Assembly (NCBI GenBank): GCA_945913015.1
Contig: CAMECH010000001.1
Span: forward strand, 62,001-126,000
Length of the DNA: 64,000 nucleotides
Direction of reading: 5' to 3'
Origin: an uncultured Bacteroides sp.
Lineage (GTDB): Bacteria > Bacillota > Clostridia > Lachnospirales > Lachnospiraceae
The notes under the pieces were generated by a model that was given only the letters and a program-made list of their open reading frames with translations, was not told where the DNA came from and made no database searches. Both the position numbers and the translations under genes were made by a program. This document shows, one piece after another, positions 26,083 through 33,995 of the stretch; position 1 is the stretch's first letter, and each line of letters begins with the position of its first letter.

Positions 26083-27425
26083 TGAATAAAAAAGGATATT
26101 TAAATCAATTAATGCTTGCAGCTCTTGCGCTGCTTATGTCTTTTTCGGTATCGTTAAAGGCTTATGCGGCTGATGTAGTAACAGTTGATACTGTTCGTGC
26201 GGCTTGGCTTGCCGGGGATTCAAGTATTAAGCTTAGTGATTATTATTTGATATATAATACGACTCGTTCACAATGGGGTTCTACATTTGACTGTGTATTA
26301 TATATGCTCTGTGATTCCGGTTATGAAGGAGATTTGTTTATATATATTGATGAAGATTCAAGCCCTGTATCCGGCAATTATGTCGGCATGACATATTATA
26401 ATGGAGAATATAAGACTGCTTCTGATGCTGGTGTTTATACTCGTAGTGCTTGGTATGATGCTGCAAATGGAACACAGTACGGTAGCGCTACCGGATATGG
26501 TTTTGGTATTGATATGCAGTATATACAGCCCGGTCAGATGGATACTGATTTTAGATTTGGTTCAACTAATATTCCATTGTTTAGTTCTTTGGAAGCTGCA
26601 AAATCTTTTTTTGATTCTGGGGATACATCCGGTTTAATTAATGGATCTGATTGTAGTTATTTTGATTCTGATATTGAGACTCCAAAGGATTTTCAAATTA
26701 ACTTTTCGACAAGTCAGATATTTGATGATAAGGGTTTTTTTAATGAATGTGATTTCCAGTTTACATGGAAACAGTCTGAAGATACTGATTTGAATGGATA
26801 TCAGACGGAGATATATATACAGGCAACTCATTGTAAGGTATCAATTACAAATTTATTTGGTTCTGCTGATTCACGTGAGCAGAAGTTAGGCGATAAGCTT
26901 TTAATATCCTCTGCCTCAACTTCTTATGATAATAAAGCATCTATTAAGTGGAATGATTTAGTTGCCTATTTAAATAAAGATGGTACTAATCTATTTGGTG
27001 CTTCAAATGCCGGAGGAGTATGTTGTACATATCCGATTTATTTCTGGGTTAGAAATGTAAAAGGGAATACATATGGCGATTGGATTAAGGTAACTGTAAC
27101 TCCTGATAATGTTGTAGTAGATGGGAATGATTATTTGGGTACTGGTAAGGGTACAGTATCGCATGGGTATGAATTAGTTGATGGCTCCGGCAACGGAGAT
27201 CAGAAAGAAAGCCAATACGGCCAGGGATATCATGTAGATATACCTTATACATCTACAAATGCAATTATTGATTATATTAAATCCGGATTTGGATTACTGG
27301 GCGATAATGGCTTAATTGCTTTTTTTAAAGATATGTTTAGTTTTTTGCCGGATCCGGTCTGGACTATTATTTTTACAATGGTAGGTGTATGTGCAATTAT
27401 CATCATTATAAAGGTGGCTAAGTAA
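26082..27425 (+). CDS. Secreted, C-terminally anchored phage protein (pIII-like)
   Basis: 447 residues. A typical signal peptide (MLAALALLMSFSVSLKAYA) is followed by about 370 extracytoplasmic residues rich in Tyr, Ser, Gly and Asp, then a C-terminal membrane helix (PVWTIIFTMVGVCAIIIII) and a short KVAK tail. Central residues about 205-345 look like an Ig/fibronectin-type module (FQFTWKQSEDTDLNGYQTEIYIQ). The size, topology and position between coat and Zot genes match the adsorption protein pIII of filamentous phages, which sits at the virion tip and binds the host receptor. No sequence family is recognised; receptor unknown. Confidence 0.72.
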   Translation: MNKKGYLNQLMLAALALLMSFSVSLKAYAADVVTVDTVRAAWLAGDSSIKLSDYYLIYNTTRSQWGSTFDCVLYMLCDSGYEGDLFIYIDEDSSPVSGNYVGMTYYNGEYKTASDAGVYTRSAWYDAANGTQYGSATGYGFGIDMQYIQPGQMDTDFRFGSTNIPLFSSLEAAKSFFDSGDTSGLINGSDCSYFDSDIETPKDFQINFSTSQIFDDKGFFNECDFQFTWKQSEDTDLNGYQTEIYIQATHCKVSITNLFGSADSREQKLGDKLLISSASTSYDNKASIKWNDLVAYLNKDGTNLFGASNAGGVCCTYPIYFWVRNVKGNTYGDWIKVTVTPDNVVVDGNDYLGTGKGTVSHGYELVDGSGNGDQKESQYGQGYHVDIPYTSTNAIIDYIKSGFGLLGDNGLIAFFKDMFSFLPDPVWTIIFTMVGVCAIIIIIKVAK

Positions 27426-27427
27426 TA

Positions 27428-27583
27428 ATGGAAATTTTAAAAATTTTGATTTCTTTCGTATTTGATTTGTTTCAAAAGGAATTTTATTTATTCGGTTTTG
27501 CATTGTCCTTTTGGCAGATTTTTGTATTTGTCTTATTAGTAGAATTGTTTGTAATGCTTGTCTTTGGGAGTTTCAGTAAATGA
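27428..27583 (+). CDS. Small phage membrane protein (51 aa)
   Basis: 51 residues (MEILKILISFVFDLFQ, then WQIFVFVLLVELFVMLVFG) with one or two hydrophobic helices. It starts three bases after the adsorption-like gene and its stop overlaps the next start (ATGA). Size and topology suit a minor virion or assembly protein such as pVI, pVII or pIX. Too short for family recognition. Confidence 0.65.
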   Translation: MEILKILISFVFDLFQKEFYLFGFALSFWQIFVFVLLVELFVMLVFGSFSK

Positions 27584-27777
27584 CTATTAATGACAAGTAT
27601 GTGAAGGTATGGGCTAATGATAAATCTTATTATATGCCTCTATCTGATTATTTAGACTGGGAATCTAGGCAGCATGGTTTTGAAGATTATAATGCTTTAA
27701 AAGCATGTGGGTATTATATAGATTTGACAGATACAACAATATATACAAGAATAGGTGGTTCTTATTATGAAGTTTAA
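27580..27777 (+). CDS. Phage protein of unknown function (65 aa)
   Basis: 65 residues, no membrane helix, many Tyr and Asp residues (MTINDKYVKVWANDKSYYM, TIYTRIGGSYYEV). It overlaps both neighbours (ATGA at its start, 11 bases at its end), so the reading frame is under coupled translation and very likely real. No family recognised. Confidence 0.65.
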   Translation: MTINDKYVKVWANDKSYYMPLSDYLDWESRQHGFEDYNALKACGYYIDLTDTTIYTRIGGSYYEV

Positions 27778-27958
27778 AAATAAGTGTCAGGACTGCTGGC
27801 ATTGTGATTGTTTTGAATATTGTGCAGGTTATGGCTGCTATCCTGAATTACGTATTATATATGGTATCGTTTCAAATAATTATCGAAAGATGCATGGTTT
27901 TCCGTTGCTGCGTAAGAAACATATAAAAATGTGTTATTTTATAAAAATGAAAGGATGA
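27767..27958 (+). CDS. Cysteine-rich small phage protein (63 aa)
   Basis: 63 residues from the ATG at 27767, overlapping the previous gene. The N-terminal half contains six cysteines in CQDCWHCDCFEYCAGYGC, then the chain is basic (RKMHGFPLLRKKHIKMC). The cysteine spacing suggests a metal-binding (zinc-ribbon-like) domain. Its role is unknown; small zinc-binding DNA proteins are common in phage early regions. Confidence 0.6.
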   Translation: MKFKNKCQDCWHCDCFEYCAGYGCYPELRIIYGIVSNNYRKMHGFPLLRKKHIKMCYFIKMKG

Positions 27959-27965
27959 TAATTAG

Positions 27966-28118
27966 ATGGTATTTGAATTTATAACCGAGTGGGAAAACTT
28001 CAACCTGCAGCAGCTTGCTGTTATGGCTTATAACTTAGGCCTTTTATATTTTATATGGGATGTTGCTAAGTTTATATTGTTGCACTTTGTCCCAAAACTT
28101 AGAAGGAGGAATTATTAA
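27966..28118 (+). CDS. Small phage membrane protein (50 aa)
   Basis: 50 residues: an acidic start (MVFEFITEWENFNLQQ), one hydrophobic helix (LGLLYFIWDVAKFILLHF) and a basic tail (KLRRRNY). It follows an AAAGGATGATAATTAG ribosome site. Topology fits a minor coat or assembly protein. Its stop abuts the next start (TAAATG). Confidence 0.62.
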   Translation: MVFEFITEWENFNLQQLAVMAYNLGLLYFIWDVAKFILLHFVPKLRRRNY

Positions 28119-28256
28119 ATGCTGGGTGATTTATGTGAGGGTTTGTTTAGTTCATTAGAATTTGGCCCGGAGTTTCTGGCGGAGCTGATTATATTATATT
28201 TTCTGTTCAGCTTTTTGCAGTGGACATTTGAGCTTGTAAAAGGAGCTGGTAAGTAA
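28119..28256 (+). CDS. Small phage membrane protein (45 aa)
   Basis: 45 residues (MLGDLCEGLFSSLEFGPEF, then a hydrophobic helix LIILYFLFSFLQWTF and KGAGK), preceded by AGAAGGAGG inside the previous gene. It overlaps the Zot gene start as TAATG. With the gene before it, it probably forms a pair of minor virion or export components. No family recognised. Confidence 0.62.
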   Translation: MLGDLCEGLFSSLEFGPEFLAELIILYFLFSFLQWTFELVKGAGK

Positions 28257-29089
28257 TGGATTTTTTTGGTTTTATGATGTTTATAATGATAATTGCGCTG
28301 TGTTGCTTAAAGATTACACGCTGCATTATTGGTAATCTGCATAATGTTGCAATATATTGCATTAAGGATTTGTATCATTACATAAAAGAGAAAAAGTGGA
28401 AGAAATTCGACTATTTCGGAATCGATATGTATGTTGGCATGTTTGGACATGGGAAGACTCTATCACTTGCAGAAAAGGCGCAACGCTTATATAAGAGGTA
28501 TGGAGATTCTATTCAGTTTATCAGTAATATTAAGCTTAATGGTATACCATATACTCCGCTTGTGAATTTTAACCAGCTTGTTGATCTCGGCACGGATGAG
28601 CAGTCATCATATCAGGGAACAGTTGTAATAATAGATGAGATTTCATCAGTATTATCTCACCGGAATTATTCAAATTTCCCCATAGAGCTTATAGGATTGC
28701 TCTGCCAGCAGCGCAAAAGACATGTGTATATAATGTGTACTGCGCAGCGGTTCTTTATGGTAGACAAAATTTGGCGCAGCATAACAACTCGTGTTATTGA
28801 CTGTACAAAATACTGGCGGTTCCAGCATGGTGAATTCTATGATGCATGGGACTACGAGAATGCAAGCAATAAGGACATGCTTAAACGTCTGTTTCATGAC
28901 TGGTGGTTTGTGAAGGATGCTAATTATAACGCATATGACACTAGCGAAATGGTTACGAAGGACGCTTGCAATAATTTTATTAGCAATGAAGAAGCTATAA
29001 TCCGGAAGGGTCTTGATTCAGGACGAGTATTTAATGATAATGCTATTCAGAATAAATCCCGGAAGGCCAAAAAGCTTTTAAAAAAATAA
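28256..29089 (+). CDS. zot: Zot-type phage assembly ATPase (pI-like)
   Basis: 277 residues. Walker A GMFGHGKT lies at 61-68 and Walker B GTVVIIDEISSVL near 124, followed by CQQRKRHVYIMCTAQRFF, which matches the zonular-occludens-toxin (Zot/pI) family. These proteins drive export and assembly of filamentous virions through the inner membrane, and the gene is the marker of inoviruses. A hydrophobic helix at residues 4-25 places the membrane anchor before the ATPase domain, whereas the classical pI has its anchor after it. The gene is coupled to two tiny membrane genes upstream. Confidence 0.9.
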   Translation: MDFFGFMMFIMIIALCCLKITRCIIGNLHNVAIYCIKDLYHYIKEKKWKKFDYFGIDMYVGMFGHGKTLSLAEKAQRLYKRYGDSIQFISNIKLNGIPYTPLVNFNQLVDLGTDEQSSYQGTVVIIDEISSVLSHRNYSNFPIELIGLLCQQRKRHVYIMCTAQRFFMVDKIWRSITTRVIDCTKYWRFQHGEFYDAWDYENASNKDMLKRLFHDWWFVKDANYNAYDTSEMVTKDACNNFISNEEAIIRKGLDSGRVFNDNAIQNKSRKAKKLLKK

Positions 29090-29115
29090 ATCTGTAAAAG
29101 GTACATACATATATT

Positions 29116-30651
29116 ATGATCGACGGAAGGAATACAGATAATGTTATAGCAAAGGAATTTAACCAGGAACAAAAAAATGCCTGGTTTTCTTTGCGTTCTA
29201 AATCTTTCCTTCATAATATCGATACATTTTATTATTCTGTTCTTCTCGAGGAAGATTTTACCGGAGACAGCAAAAATAAAAATGTGCTGCATCTTCGCCA
29301 GTATTTTGAAAAATTCAAGCTTGAAGATTTCTGTGATGTTGTTCCTTTGTCTTTTCCCGGATGCAGCGTTCAGCTTAATTACCGCGCATTTACTTTTTCC
29401 GGTATGTATAAATACTGCATAGAGTGTCCGGATGTATTTGATATATTTATAGCGGACAGCGTACCTTCTGAAGTCACAAGTCAGATTGTTGTGCAGCTGC
29501 GTTCCCGGCCTTTATGGTTAGATACAACAATCGGAGCTTTTGAGTATTCATATGATGTTGTTAAATCTGTATGTGCTTTTTTTGGGCTTCATATTTTAGA
29601 AGTCAAGGAAAATCGTGTTGATTACGCTTGGCATACAAATTACCTGCAGAATCCGGAGAAGTTTTTCCGCATAGATAATTTTTCACGTATGCAGGTTTCC
29701 CGGTATAAATCAGTACAGTATTTATACCATTTTAAGCCTGGGGATAATTATGAAAATGATTATATTGCGCTTGGTAAGCGTTCTGACAAATGTTTTGTGC
29801 GTATTTATTTAAAATCAAAGGAAGTAATCGAACAGCAGGCAAAACCATGGTTTTTGCAAATTTGGAAGAATAATGGGTTAATTAGTGAGTATGATTTCTG
29901 GGTTTATGATAAGCTTTATGAACTCGGCAGGTGGAATCTGTTAGATACCGTGCGCCTTCAGTATTATATCGAATATGGCAGCGATGAATATATTAAGGCT
30001 CAATGCAGGAATTTAATAGAATCCGGCACGCCAAATTATGAAGCAATCAGTATGCTTGCAAATAGATTAACTCCCCGCGTCACATTAATTACTAATGTAG
30101 AGTTTCAGACAACCAGGAAGAGCAGCAAATCATATTGTTTATTGGAAAAGGAAGATAATAAAAAATACGGTGAAGCTTCGCGCATTTATGATTATATGGA
30201 TAACAGGCGTTTAATAACTGAATACCTAACACGCGCAACACTCCGGCTTGTTGATCCTGACACAGATGTTAATAAAAGTCGCTGTGATTATTGCGCTTTT
30301 TGGGCTGCTTTAAGAGCTGCCAAACAAATGGAAGTGCGCCGGACAAAGCATCATATTAAAATGGTGCGTGAATATTCCCGGAATAAGGATATTGAAAAGG
30401 TTAAAAAGCGCATGCTGCACAGCGTTGTTACATATGGCCTTTACAGTAAAGGTATTAATGATGATGATGTAGCTAAGGATGCGCTTGATGCTCTTGTGAT
30501 GTTAAATGATAATGACCTTCAGGCTATGAAGCGCTATAAAATACGTAAAACAATCGAATTTAATCAGGATGACCTCGCCCATCCGGCTGCAGTATCTCCT
30601 CCGGGATTTGGATTAATTAACCTTGAAAGCGGTGAAATATATGATGGATGA
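29116..30651 (+). CDS. Rolling-circle replication initiator (Rep_trans family)
   Basis: 511 residues. NRVDYAWHTNY near residue 180 and ALGKRSDKCFVRIYLKSKE near 232 resemble the metal-binding and conserved strands of the replication-initiation factor (Rep_trans, PF02486) family, which nicks the double-strand origin and starts rolling-circle replication. Such initiators occur in plasmids, ICEs and Gram-positive inoviruses. The C-terminal 150 residues are charged and helical, without a recognised domain. A clear ribosome site is lacking (AAAGG lies 15 bases upstream). The stop overlaps the integrase start. The nick site probably lies in the non-coding region beyond the integrase or in its own gene. 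Confidence 0.82.
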   Translation: MIDGRNTDNVIAKEFNQEQKNAWFSLRSKSFLHNIDTFYYSVLLEEDFTGDSKNKNVLHLRQYFEKFKLEDFCDVVPLSFPGCSVQLNYRAFTFSGMYKYCIECPDVFDIFIADSVPSEVTSQIVVQLRSRPLWLDTTIGAFEYSYDVVKSVCAFFGLHILEVKENRVDYAWHTNYLQNPEKFFRIDNFSRMQVSRYKSVQYLYHFKPGDNYENDYIALGKRSDKCFVRIYLKSKEVIEQQAKPWFLQIWKNNGLISEYDFWVYDKLYELGRWNLLDTVRLQYYIEYGSDEYIKAQCRNLIESGTPNYEAISMLANRLTPRVTLITNVEFQTTRKSSKSYCLLEKEDNKKYGEASRIYDYMDNRRLITEYLTRATLRLVDPDTDVNKSRCDYCAFWAALRAAKQMEVRRTKHHIKMVREYSRNKDIEKVKKRMLHSVVTYGLYSKGINDDDVAKDALDALVMLNDNDLQAMKRYKIRKTIEFNQDDLAHPAAVSPPGFGLINLESGEIYDG

Positions 30652-31549
30652 CGATTTAAAGCAGTTTCTTCAAAACAGGCATAGTTATTGTTCTGAATCA
30701 ACATTGACTTATTACCAGGATAATCTTTCCCGGTTTATAGATTTCTGCAGAAGCTCCGGAGTTGATTTTAGTAATGATATAACCCAGCAGCTCCTTGAAT
30801 CATATTTATGTTATTTATCTTCATCCGGAATTTCAAAGGTATCAATCAGGACTTATATGCGTGCGGTTAAATCATTTATAAACTTTTTAATAGATAATGA
30901 TAAGTTGCAGCATAATCCTATTTTAAAATTAAGACTTCCTCGGCCTGACGCCCAGCCTGTTCTTCCTCTGTCAGCTCAGGAAGTTGTTATTATAAATTCT
31001 TATATAAATAAATACTTCGAGGATCCTGATCGGACGTATTTAATATTTCATTTAATGCTTGATTGTGGACTCCGTTCCGGTGAAGTAGTCAGGCTCCGGA
31101 TTTCTGATGTTATTCCTGATTCCGGAATAATCCGGATATATCGAAGCAAAGGAAATAAATCCCGGTTTCTTCCTGTTCCTGAAGGATTAATGAAGTATCT
31201 GCATCATTACATCAAGGAAACCAGCAATGATCGAAAACTAAATAAAACTAATCAGGTGTTCTTGCTTGAGGATGGACGGCCAATTGATTCTGAATGTTTA
31301 AAGCGAATTTGCACTAAAATAAAAAAAGTAACCGGGATAGAGCGCTTCCATGCACATTTATGCCGTCATACGTTTGCAACTAGCTTTTTGATGGGTGGCG
31401 GCAATATGGAAAGCCTCCGTGTTTTAACCGGGCATGAGGATTATGATGTCCTGAAAGGTTATTTACACATAGCGCACAGCATGGAGCTTATGAATATAGA
31501 TATATATCGCCTGGATGAGCGTTTCTTCCAGCAGTTCCGGTATAGATAG
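30641..31549 (+). CDS. Tyrosine recombinase (phage integrase, XerC/D-like)
   Basis: 302 residues from the ATG at 30641, overlapping the Rep gene by 11 bases. An N-terminal SAM-like domain (STLTYYQDNLSRFIDFCR) is followed by the catalytic domain: Arg in DCGLRSGEVVRLRI near 145, HLCRHTFATSF (HxxR) near 240, GHEDY and the nucleophile Tyr in KGYLHI near 275. XerC/D-like recombinases integrate into tRNA genes; here the target is the 3' end of tRNA-Lys. Many filamentous phages lack an integrase and use host XerCD, so an own integrase at the end of the operon is notable. Confidence 0.93.
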   Translation: MMDDDLKQFLQNRHSYCSESTLTYYQDNLSRFIDFCRSSGVDFSNDITQQLLESYLCYLSSSGISKVSIRTYMRAVKSFINFLIDNDKLQHNPILKLRLPRPDAQPVLPLSAQEVVIINSYINKYFEDPDRTYLIFHLMLDCGLRSGEVVRLRISDVIPDSGIIRIYRSKGNKSRFLPVPEGLMKYLHHYIKETSNDRKLNKTNQVFLLEDGRPIDSECLKRICTKIKKVTGIERFHAHLCRHTFATSFLMGGGNMESLRVLTGHEDYDVLKGYLHIAHSMELMNIDIYRLDERFFQQFRYR

Positions 31550-31552
31550 CGC

Positions 31553-31603
31553 ATAAAAAAGAAGCAGCGGGATGCCCTTTCAGGGCGCCCCTGCTTCTTT
31601 TTT
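31553..31603 (+). terminator. Terminator of the phage operon
   Basis: AAAAAAGAAGCAG pairs with CTGCTTCTTTTTT, with an inner CCCT-TTC-AGGG hairpin. It begins three bases after the integrase stop and is symmetric, so it can work both ways. Confidence 0.88.
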
Positions 31604-32270
31604 GCGCCTTGAACTGCTGCAACCTGCGGCGGATGCGCGCAATAATCTTATATTCCGCAGGACGTATTTACATCCCGCGCAAACCGCCCCGGCATCTTTG
31701 GCGCCGGGCTACTTCCCTTTCTGTAAAAATCCCCGGGTAAAGGGGATTTTTTGTTAATACGCGGAATAAGCGTTGACTTGTTACTATATATCACCGCGTT
31801 CTGATTACCCATTGTAACCTTTAGCTGCTAAATACCTTTATGCCTGATTCTACTGTAGCACTTCTCTCAAGGCCGCGGAGCTGAATTAATTAACATATAT
31901 TCGCGGGGCTGGCGTACGTACGCCAGGGCGGATTTAATAATCTAATTTACAATTAATTTTATTAATTATAAATTAGGATATTAAATCGGGCTCAATACTT
32001 ATATATTCTAAGGGGGTTGAAGGGGGTAAATTTACCCCCTTATTGGGGCGTTACGGGGTTTCCCCGTAGAAGGGGTAGAAAAAGACTATAGGCTTTTTCG
32101 AGGGGAAGGCTTTCCCCACCATAAAAACAATCTACCACGGCCCTGTAATACGTGGTCTCAAAATACAAACAAAAACCGCACTCAATCCGCATATTTACTG
32201 ACTAAAATGTATTTTTTAAAATTTCCCCAATAAGCCATTTCGGGAAAAAATTTCCATCCGGTTCCTTAAG
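31604..32270. other. Non-coding palindrome-rich phage region, likely origin and packaging signal
   Basis: No credible gene lies in these 667 bases. They hold at least six strong hairpins: CCCGGC/GCCGGG at 31688-31708, AAAATCCCC/GGGGATTTT at 31726-31750, the perfect 18-base palindrome CTGGCGTACGTACGCCAG at 31909-31926, the 20-base palindrome AGGGGGTAAATTTACCCCCT at 32021-32040, TACGGGG/CCCCGTA at 32052-32068, GAAAAAG/CTTTTTC at 32078-32099 and GGGGAA/TTCCCC at 32102-32117. Filamentous phage genomes carry the plus- and minus-strand origins and the packaging hairpin in such a region. Which hairpin does what cannot be decided here. Confidence 0.65.
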
Positions 32271-32402
32271 CAACCTGATTCGGCACCCTTAAAAAAAATC
32301 ACAAAAAAAACACCGCCCCCACGGCTCATACGTCCGCAAAAACAGTGCTTTTGAAGTGCGCCTCCAGAGGCTCGAACTCTGGACACCCTGATTAAGAGTC
32401 AG
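32271..32402. repeat. attR: right copy of the integration repeat
   Basis: Matches 24156-24286. It contains the last 46 bases of tRNA-Lys plus about 85 bases beyond the tRNA, including its terminator-like hairpin and T8. Identity stops exactly inside the anticodon arm at 32402, where chromosome-only sequence (the 5' half of the tRNA) begins. Confidence 0.92.
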
Positions 32403-32429
32403 GTGCTCTACCAACTGAGCTAGAAGCGC
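32357..32429 (-). tRNA. tRNA-Lys (anticodon CTT)
   Basis: 73 bases fold into a full cloverleaf: acceptor GCGCTTC/GAGGCGC with one G-U pair, D-arm AGCTCAGTTGGTAGAGC, anticodon stem CCTGA/TCAGG with loop CTCTTAA (anticodon CTT, Lys codon AAG), T-arm CAGAGTTCGAGCCTCTG, discriminator A. CCA is not encoded. The gene is intact because the prophage sequence restores its 3' half. Confidence 0.96.
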
Positions 32430-32484
32430 ATATTACAAGGCTTTGTGCCTCTTTGTCCGTGTCCGTTTGCTGAACACAAAAGCT

Positions 32485-32513
32485 ATTATATATGATTAAA
32501 AAATAAAATGCAA
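32485..32513 (-). promoter_or_regulatory. Promoter of tRNA-Lys
   Basis: On the minus strand TTGCAT, a 17-base spacer and a perfect TATAAT lie about 50 bases before the tRNA 5' end. Confidence 0.8.
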
Positions 32514-32566
32514 GCTTTTTTTTCATTTTTTTTAAAAAATTTTTCATAATTGATACAAGCCCTTAA

Positions 32567-32608
32567 ATACGGCATATTTTGAACTGCTCAGGTTCAAATA
32601 TGCCGTAT
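32567..32608 (-). terminator. Long hairpin beyond thioredoxin
   Basis: ATACGGCATATTTGAA pairs with TTCAAAATATGCCGTAT (one bulge) about 40 bases after the thioredoxin stop. The T run is short, so it could be a terminator or an mRNA 3' stabiliser. Confidence 0.55.
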
Positions 32609-32649
32609 AACAATATTCAGGAAATATATCGTACCGACTTGTCTTTCAA

Positions 32650-32967
32650 TTAAATATATTTTGCAATCGCCGCTTTAAGCTCACTGCCATCTCTTGCTCC
32701 GATGAATTCTTCCTTCTTCTCCCCATCCTTAAAAATAATCATTGTAGGGATTGACATTACACGGTATTCTACTGCGGTATCATGTGCATTGTCCACATTA
32801 AGCTTGCCGACAAATACCTTTCCGTCATACTCTTTGGCAATCTCTTCAATAATCGGAGCCATCATCTTGCACGGCATACACCAGTCCGCATAGAAATCTA
32901 CAAGAGCAACTCCTTTCCCATTCTCCACCTGTGACTTAAATGTCTCATCTGTTAATACTTCTACCAT
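32650..32967 (-). CDS. trxA: Thioredoxin
   Basis: 105 residues from the ATG at 32967 (ATGGAGGATGCA upstream). The thioredoxin fold is clear (ALVDFYADWCMPCKMMAPIIEEIA; then YRVMSIPTMIIFKDGEK with the cis-Pro). The active site is WCMPC in place of the usual WCGPC; Met in this position should change redox potential or partner choice somewhat. It reduces protein disulfides in the cytoplasm using electrons from thioredoxin reductase, which is not in this window. No operon partner is seen. Confidence 0.94.
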   Translation of the reverse strand: MVEVLTDETFKSQVENGKGVALVDFYADWCMPCKMMAPIIEEIAKEYDGKVFVGKLNVDNAHDTAVEYRVMSIPTMIIFKDGEKKEEFIGARDGSELKAAIAKYI

Positions 32968-33225
32968 TGCATCCTCCATTCCGTGAACATTTGTATTCTG
33001 TCACTTATTGCATTTTTTAGTGCATCCTCCATTGAGAATCTTATTAATCTCCTCAAATGAATTAACTATTTTGTTAATATTTTTGTTAATTTTCCTGTTT
33101 TTATACATGACAACCGAAATTTTATTGCACATCCTTATTCTGCCCATGCACAATACCTTCATTTTCTTATACTATTACATTATATGCACTGCATCATGTG
33201 CCGGCACGCCCATAGGGAAAACCCG

Positions 33226-33864
33226 TTATCTTTTTGCTACCAGTTTGCAGATTGGATTTCCCATTGAAGAAAATTTTTCCTCATATTCGGTCATTACATT
33301 GCCTTCATTCATAACAGCATCATTGTGAAGGTCATGGGTCTTAGCCGTAACATTCCACTTTGTCTCTGCAATTTCTTCAAGCGACCAGTCAAACAGCCCG
33401 ATATTGTCTGTTTTAAACTGAACCTCGCCGTCCGGCGCAAGTATATAATCATATCTTTCAAAGAACTGTCTTGATGTCAGCCTTCGTTTTGCATGCCTGT
33501 CCTTTGGCCACGGGTCGGAGAAATTAAGATATATCCTCGCAACCTCATGTTCACTGAATACGTCCTTTATATTTTCCGCATCCATTCTGATAAATTTCAA
33601 ATTAGGAAGCTGCTTCTCATTCTGCTTTTCAACCGCACGCAGCAAAACGCTTGAATATTTTTCAATTCCTATATAATTTATGTCCGGATTACTCTCGGCA
33701 AGCGTTGTTATAAACTGTCCCTTGCCCATTCCAATCTCTATATAAATCGGATTATTATTTCCAAACACACTCTGCCACGTACCTCCCATACCCTCCGGCT
33801 GAGTAAATACAAATGAGCTTTCCTCCATTACATCGCGTGCACCCGGCACATTCCTAAGTCTCAT
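33226..33864 (-). CDS. trmB: tRNA (guanine-N7-)-methyltransferase
   Basis: 212 residues from the ATG at 33864, preceded by AATGAGGATTGGT. The SAM-binding loop is IEIGMGKGQF near residue 50, the acidic end of strand 2 GIEKYSSV, and the signature LNFSDPWPKDRHAKRRL near 115 defines TrmB, which makes m7G46 in the variable loop of tRNAs. The start region belongs to the same GGATTRGTATG pattern shared by several genes of the window. It is monocistronic. Confidence 0.95.
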   Translation of the reverse strand: MRLRNVPGARDVMEESSFVFTQPEGMGGTWQSVFGNNNPIYIEIGMGKGQFITTLAESNPDINYIGIEKYSSVLLRAVEKQNEKQLPNLKFIRMDAENIKDVFSEHEVARIYLNFSDPWPKDRHAKRRLTSRQFFERYDYILAPDGEVQFKTDNIGLFDWSLEEIAETKWNVTAKTHDLHNDAVMNEGNVMTEYEEKFSSMGNPICKLVAKR

Positions 33865-33995
33865 ACCAATCCTCATTTCCACAGTGTTTTATTTATTTTA
33901 TATGATTTTACCTGAAAAGTAAATGTGCTATTGCGTGTTTTGTTTTTTTACCATATAATTTATAGGTAAATTCTATTGTTATTGAGGTTTTCATA

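Larger units (their letters stand above)
24156..32402. mobile_element. Filamentous (inovirus-like) prophage in tRNA-Lys(CTT)
   Basis: An 8.1-kb element bounded by direct repeats of 131/132 bases that include the 3' part of a tRNA-Lys gene. Plus-strand order: ssDNA-binding-like protein, short coat-like protein followed by a terminator, an 85-residue protein, a large secreted protein with a C-terminal anchor, five tiny proteins, a Zot-type ATPase, a Rep_trans initiator, a tyrosine integrase and a non-coding palindrome-rich region. Left of these, on the minus strand, are a ribbon-helix-helix regulator and a DUF2726 protein. There is no capsid, terminase, portal or lysis gene, so it is not a tailed phage; Zot plus tiny membrane proteins is diagnostic of Inoviridae-like phages. 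All genes look intact. Confidence 0.88.

Noticed and set aside
31572-31757. Short frame after the integrase
   Set aside because: It begins inside the phage operon terminator and is made of hairpin arms with no ribosome site.
32021-32117. Cluster of palindromes as a possible CRISPR array
   Set aside because: The hairpins differ in sequence and spacing; there are no repeated units with spacers and no cas genes in the window.
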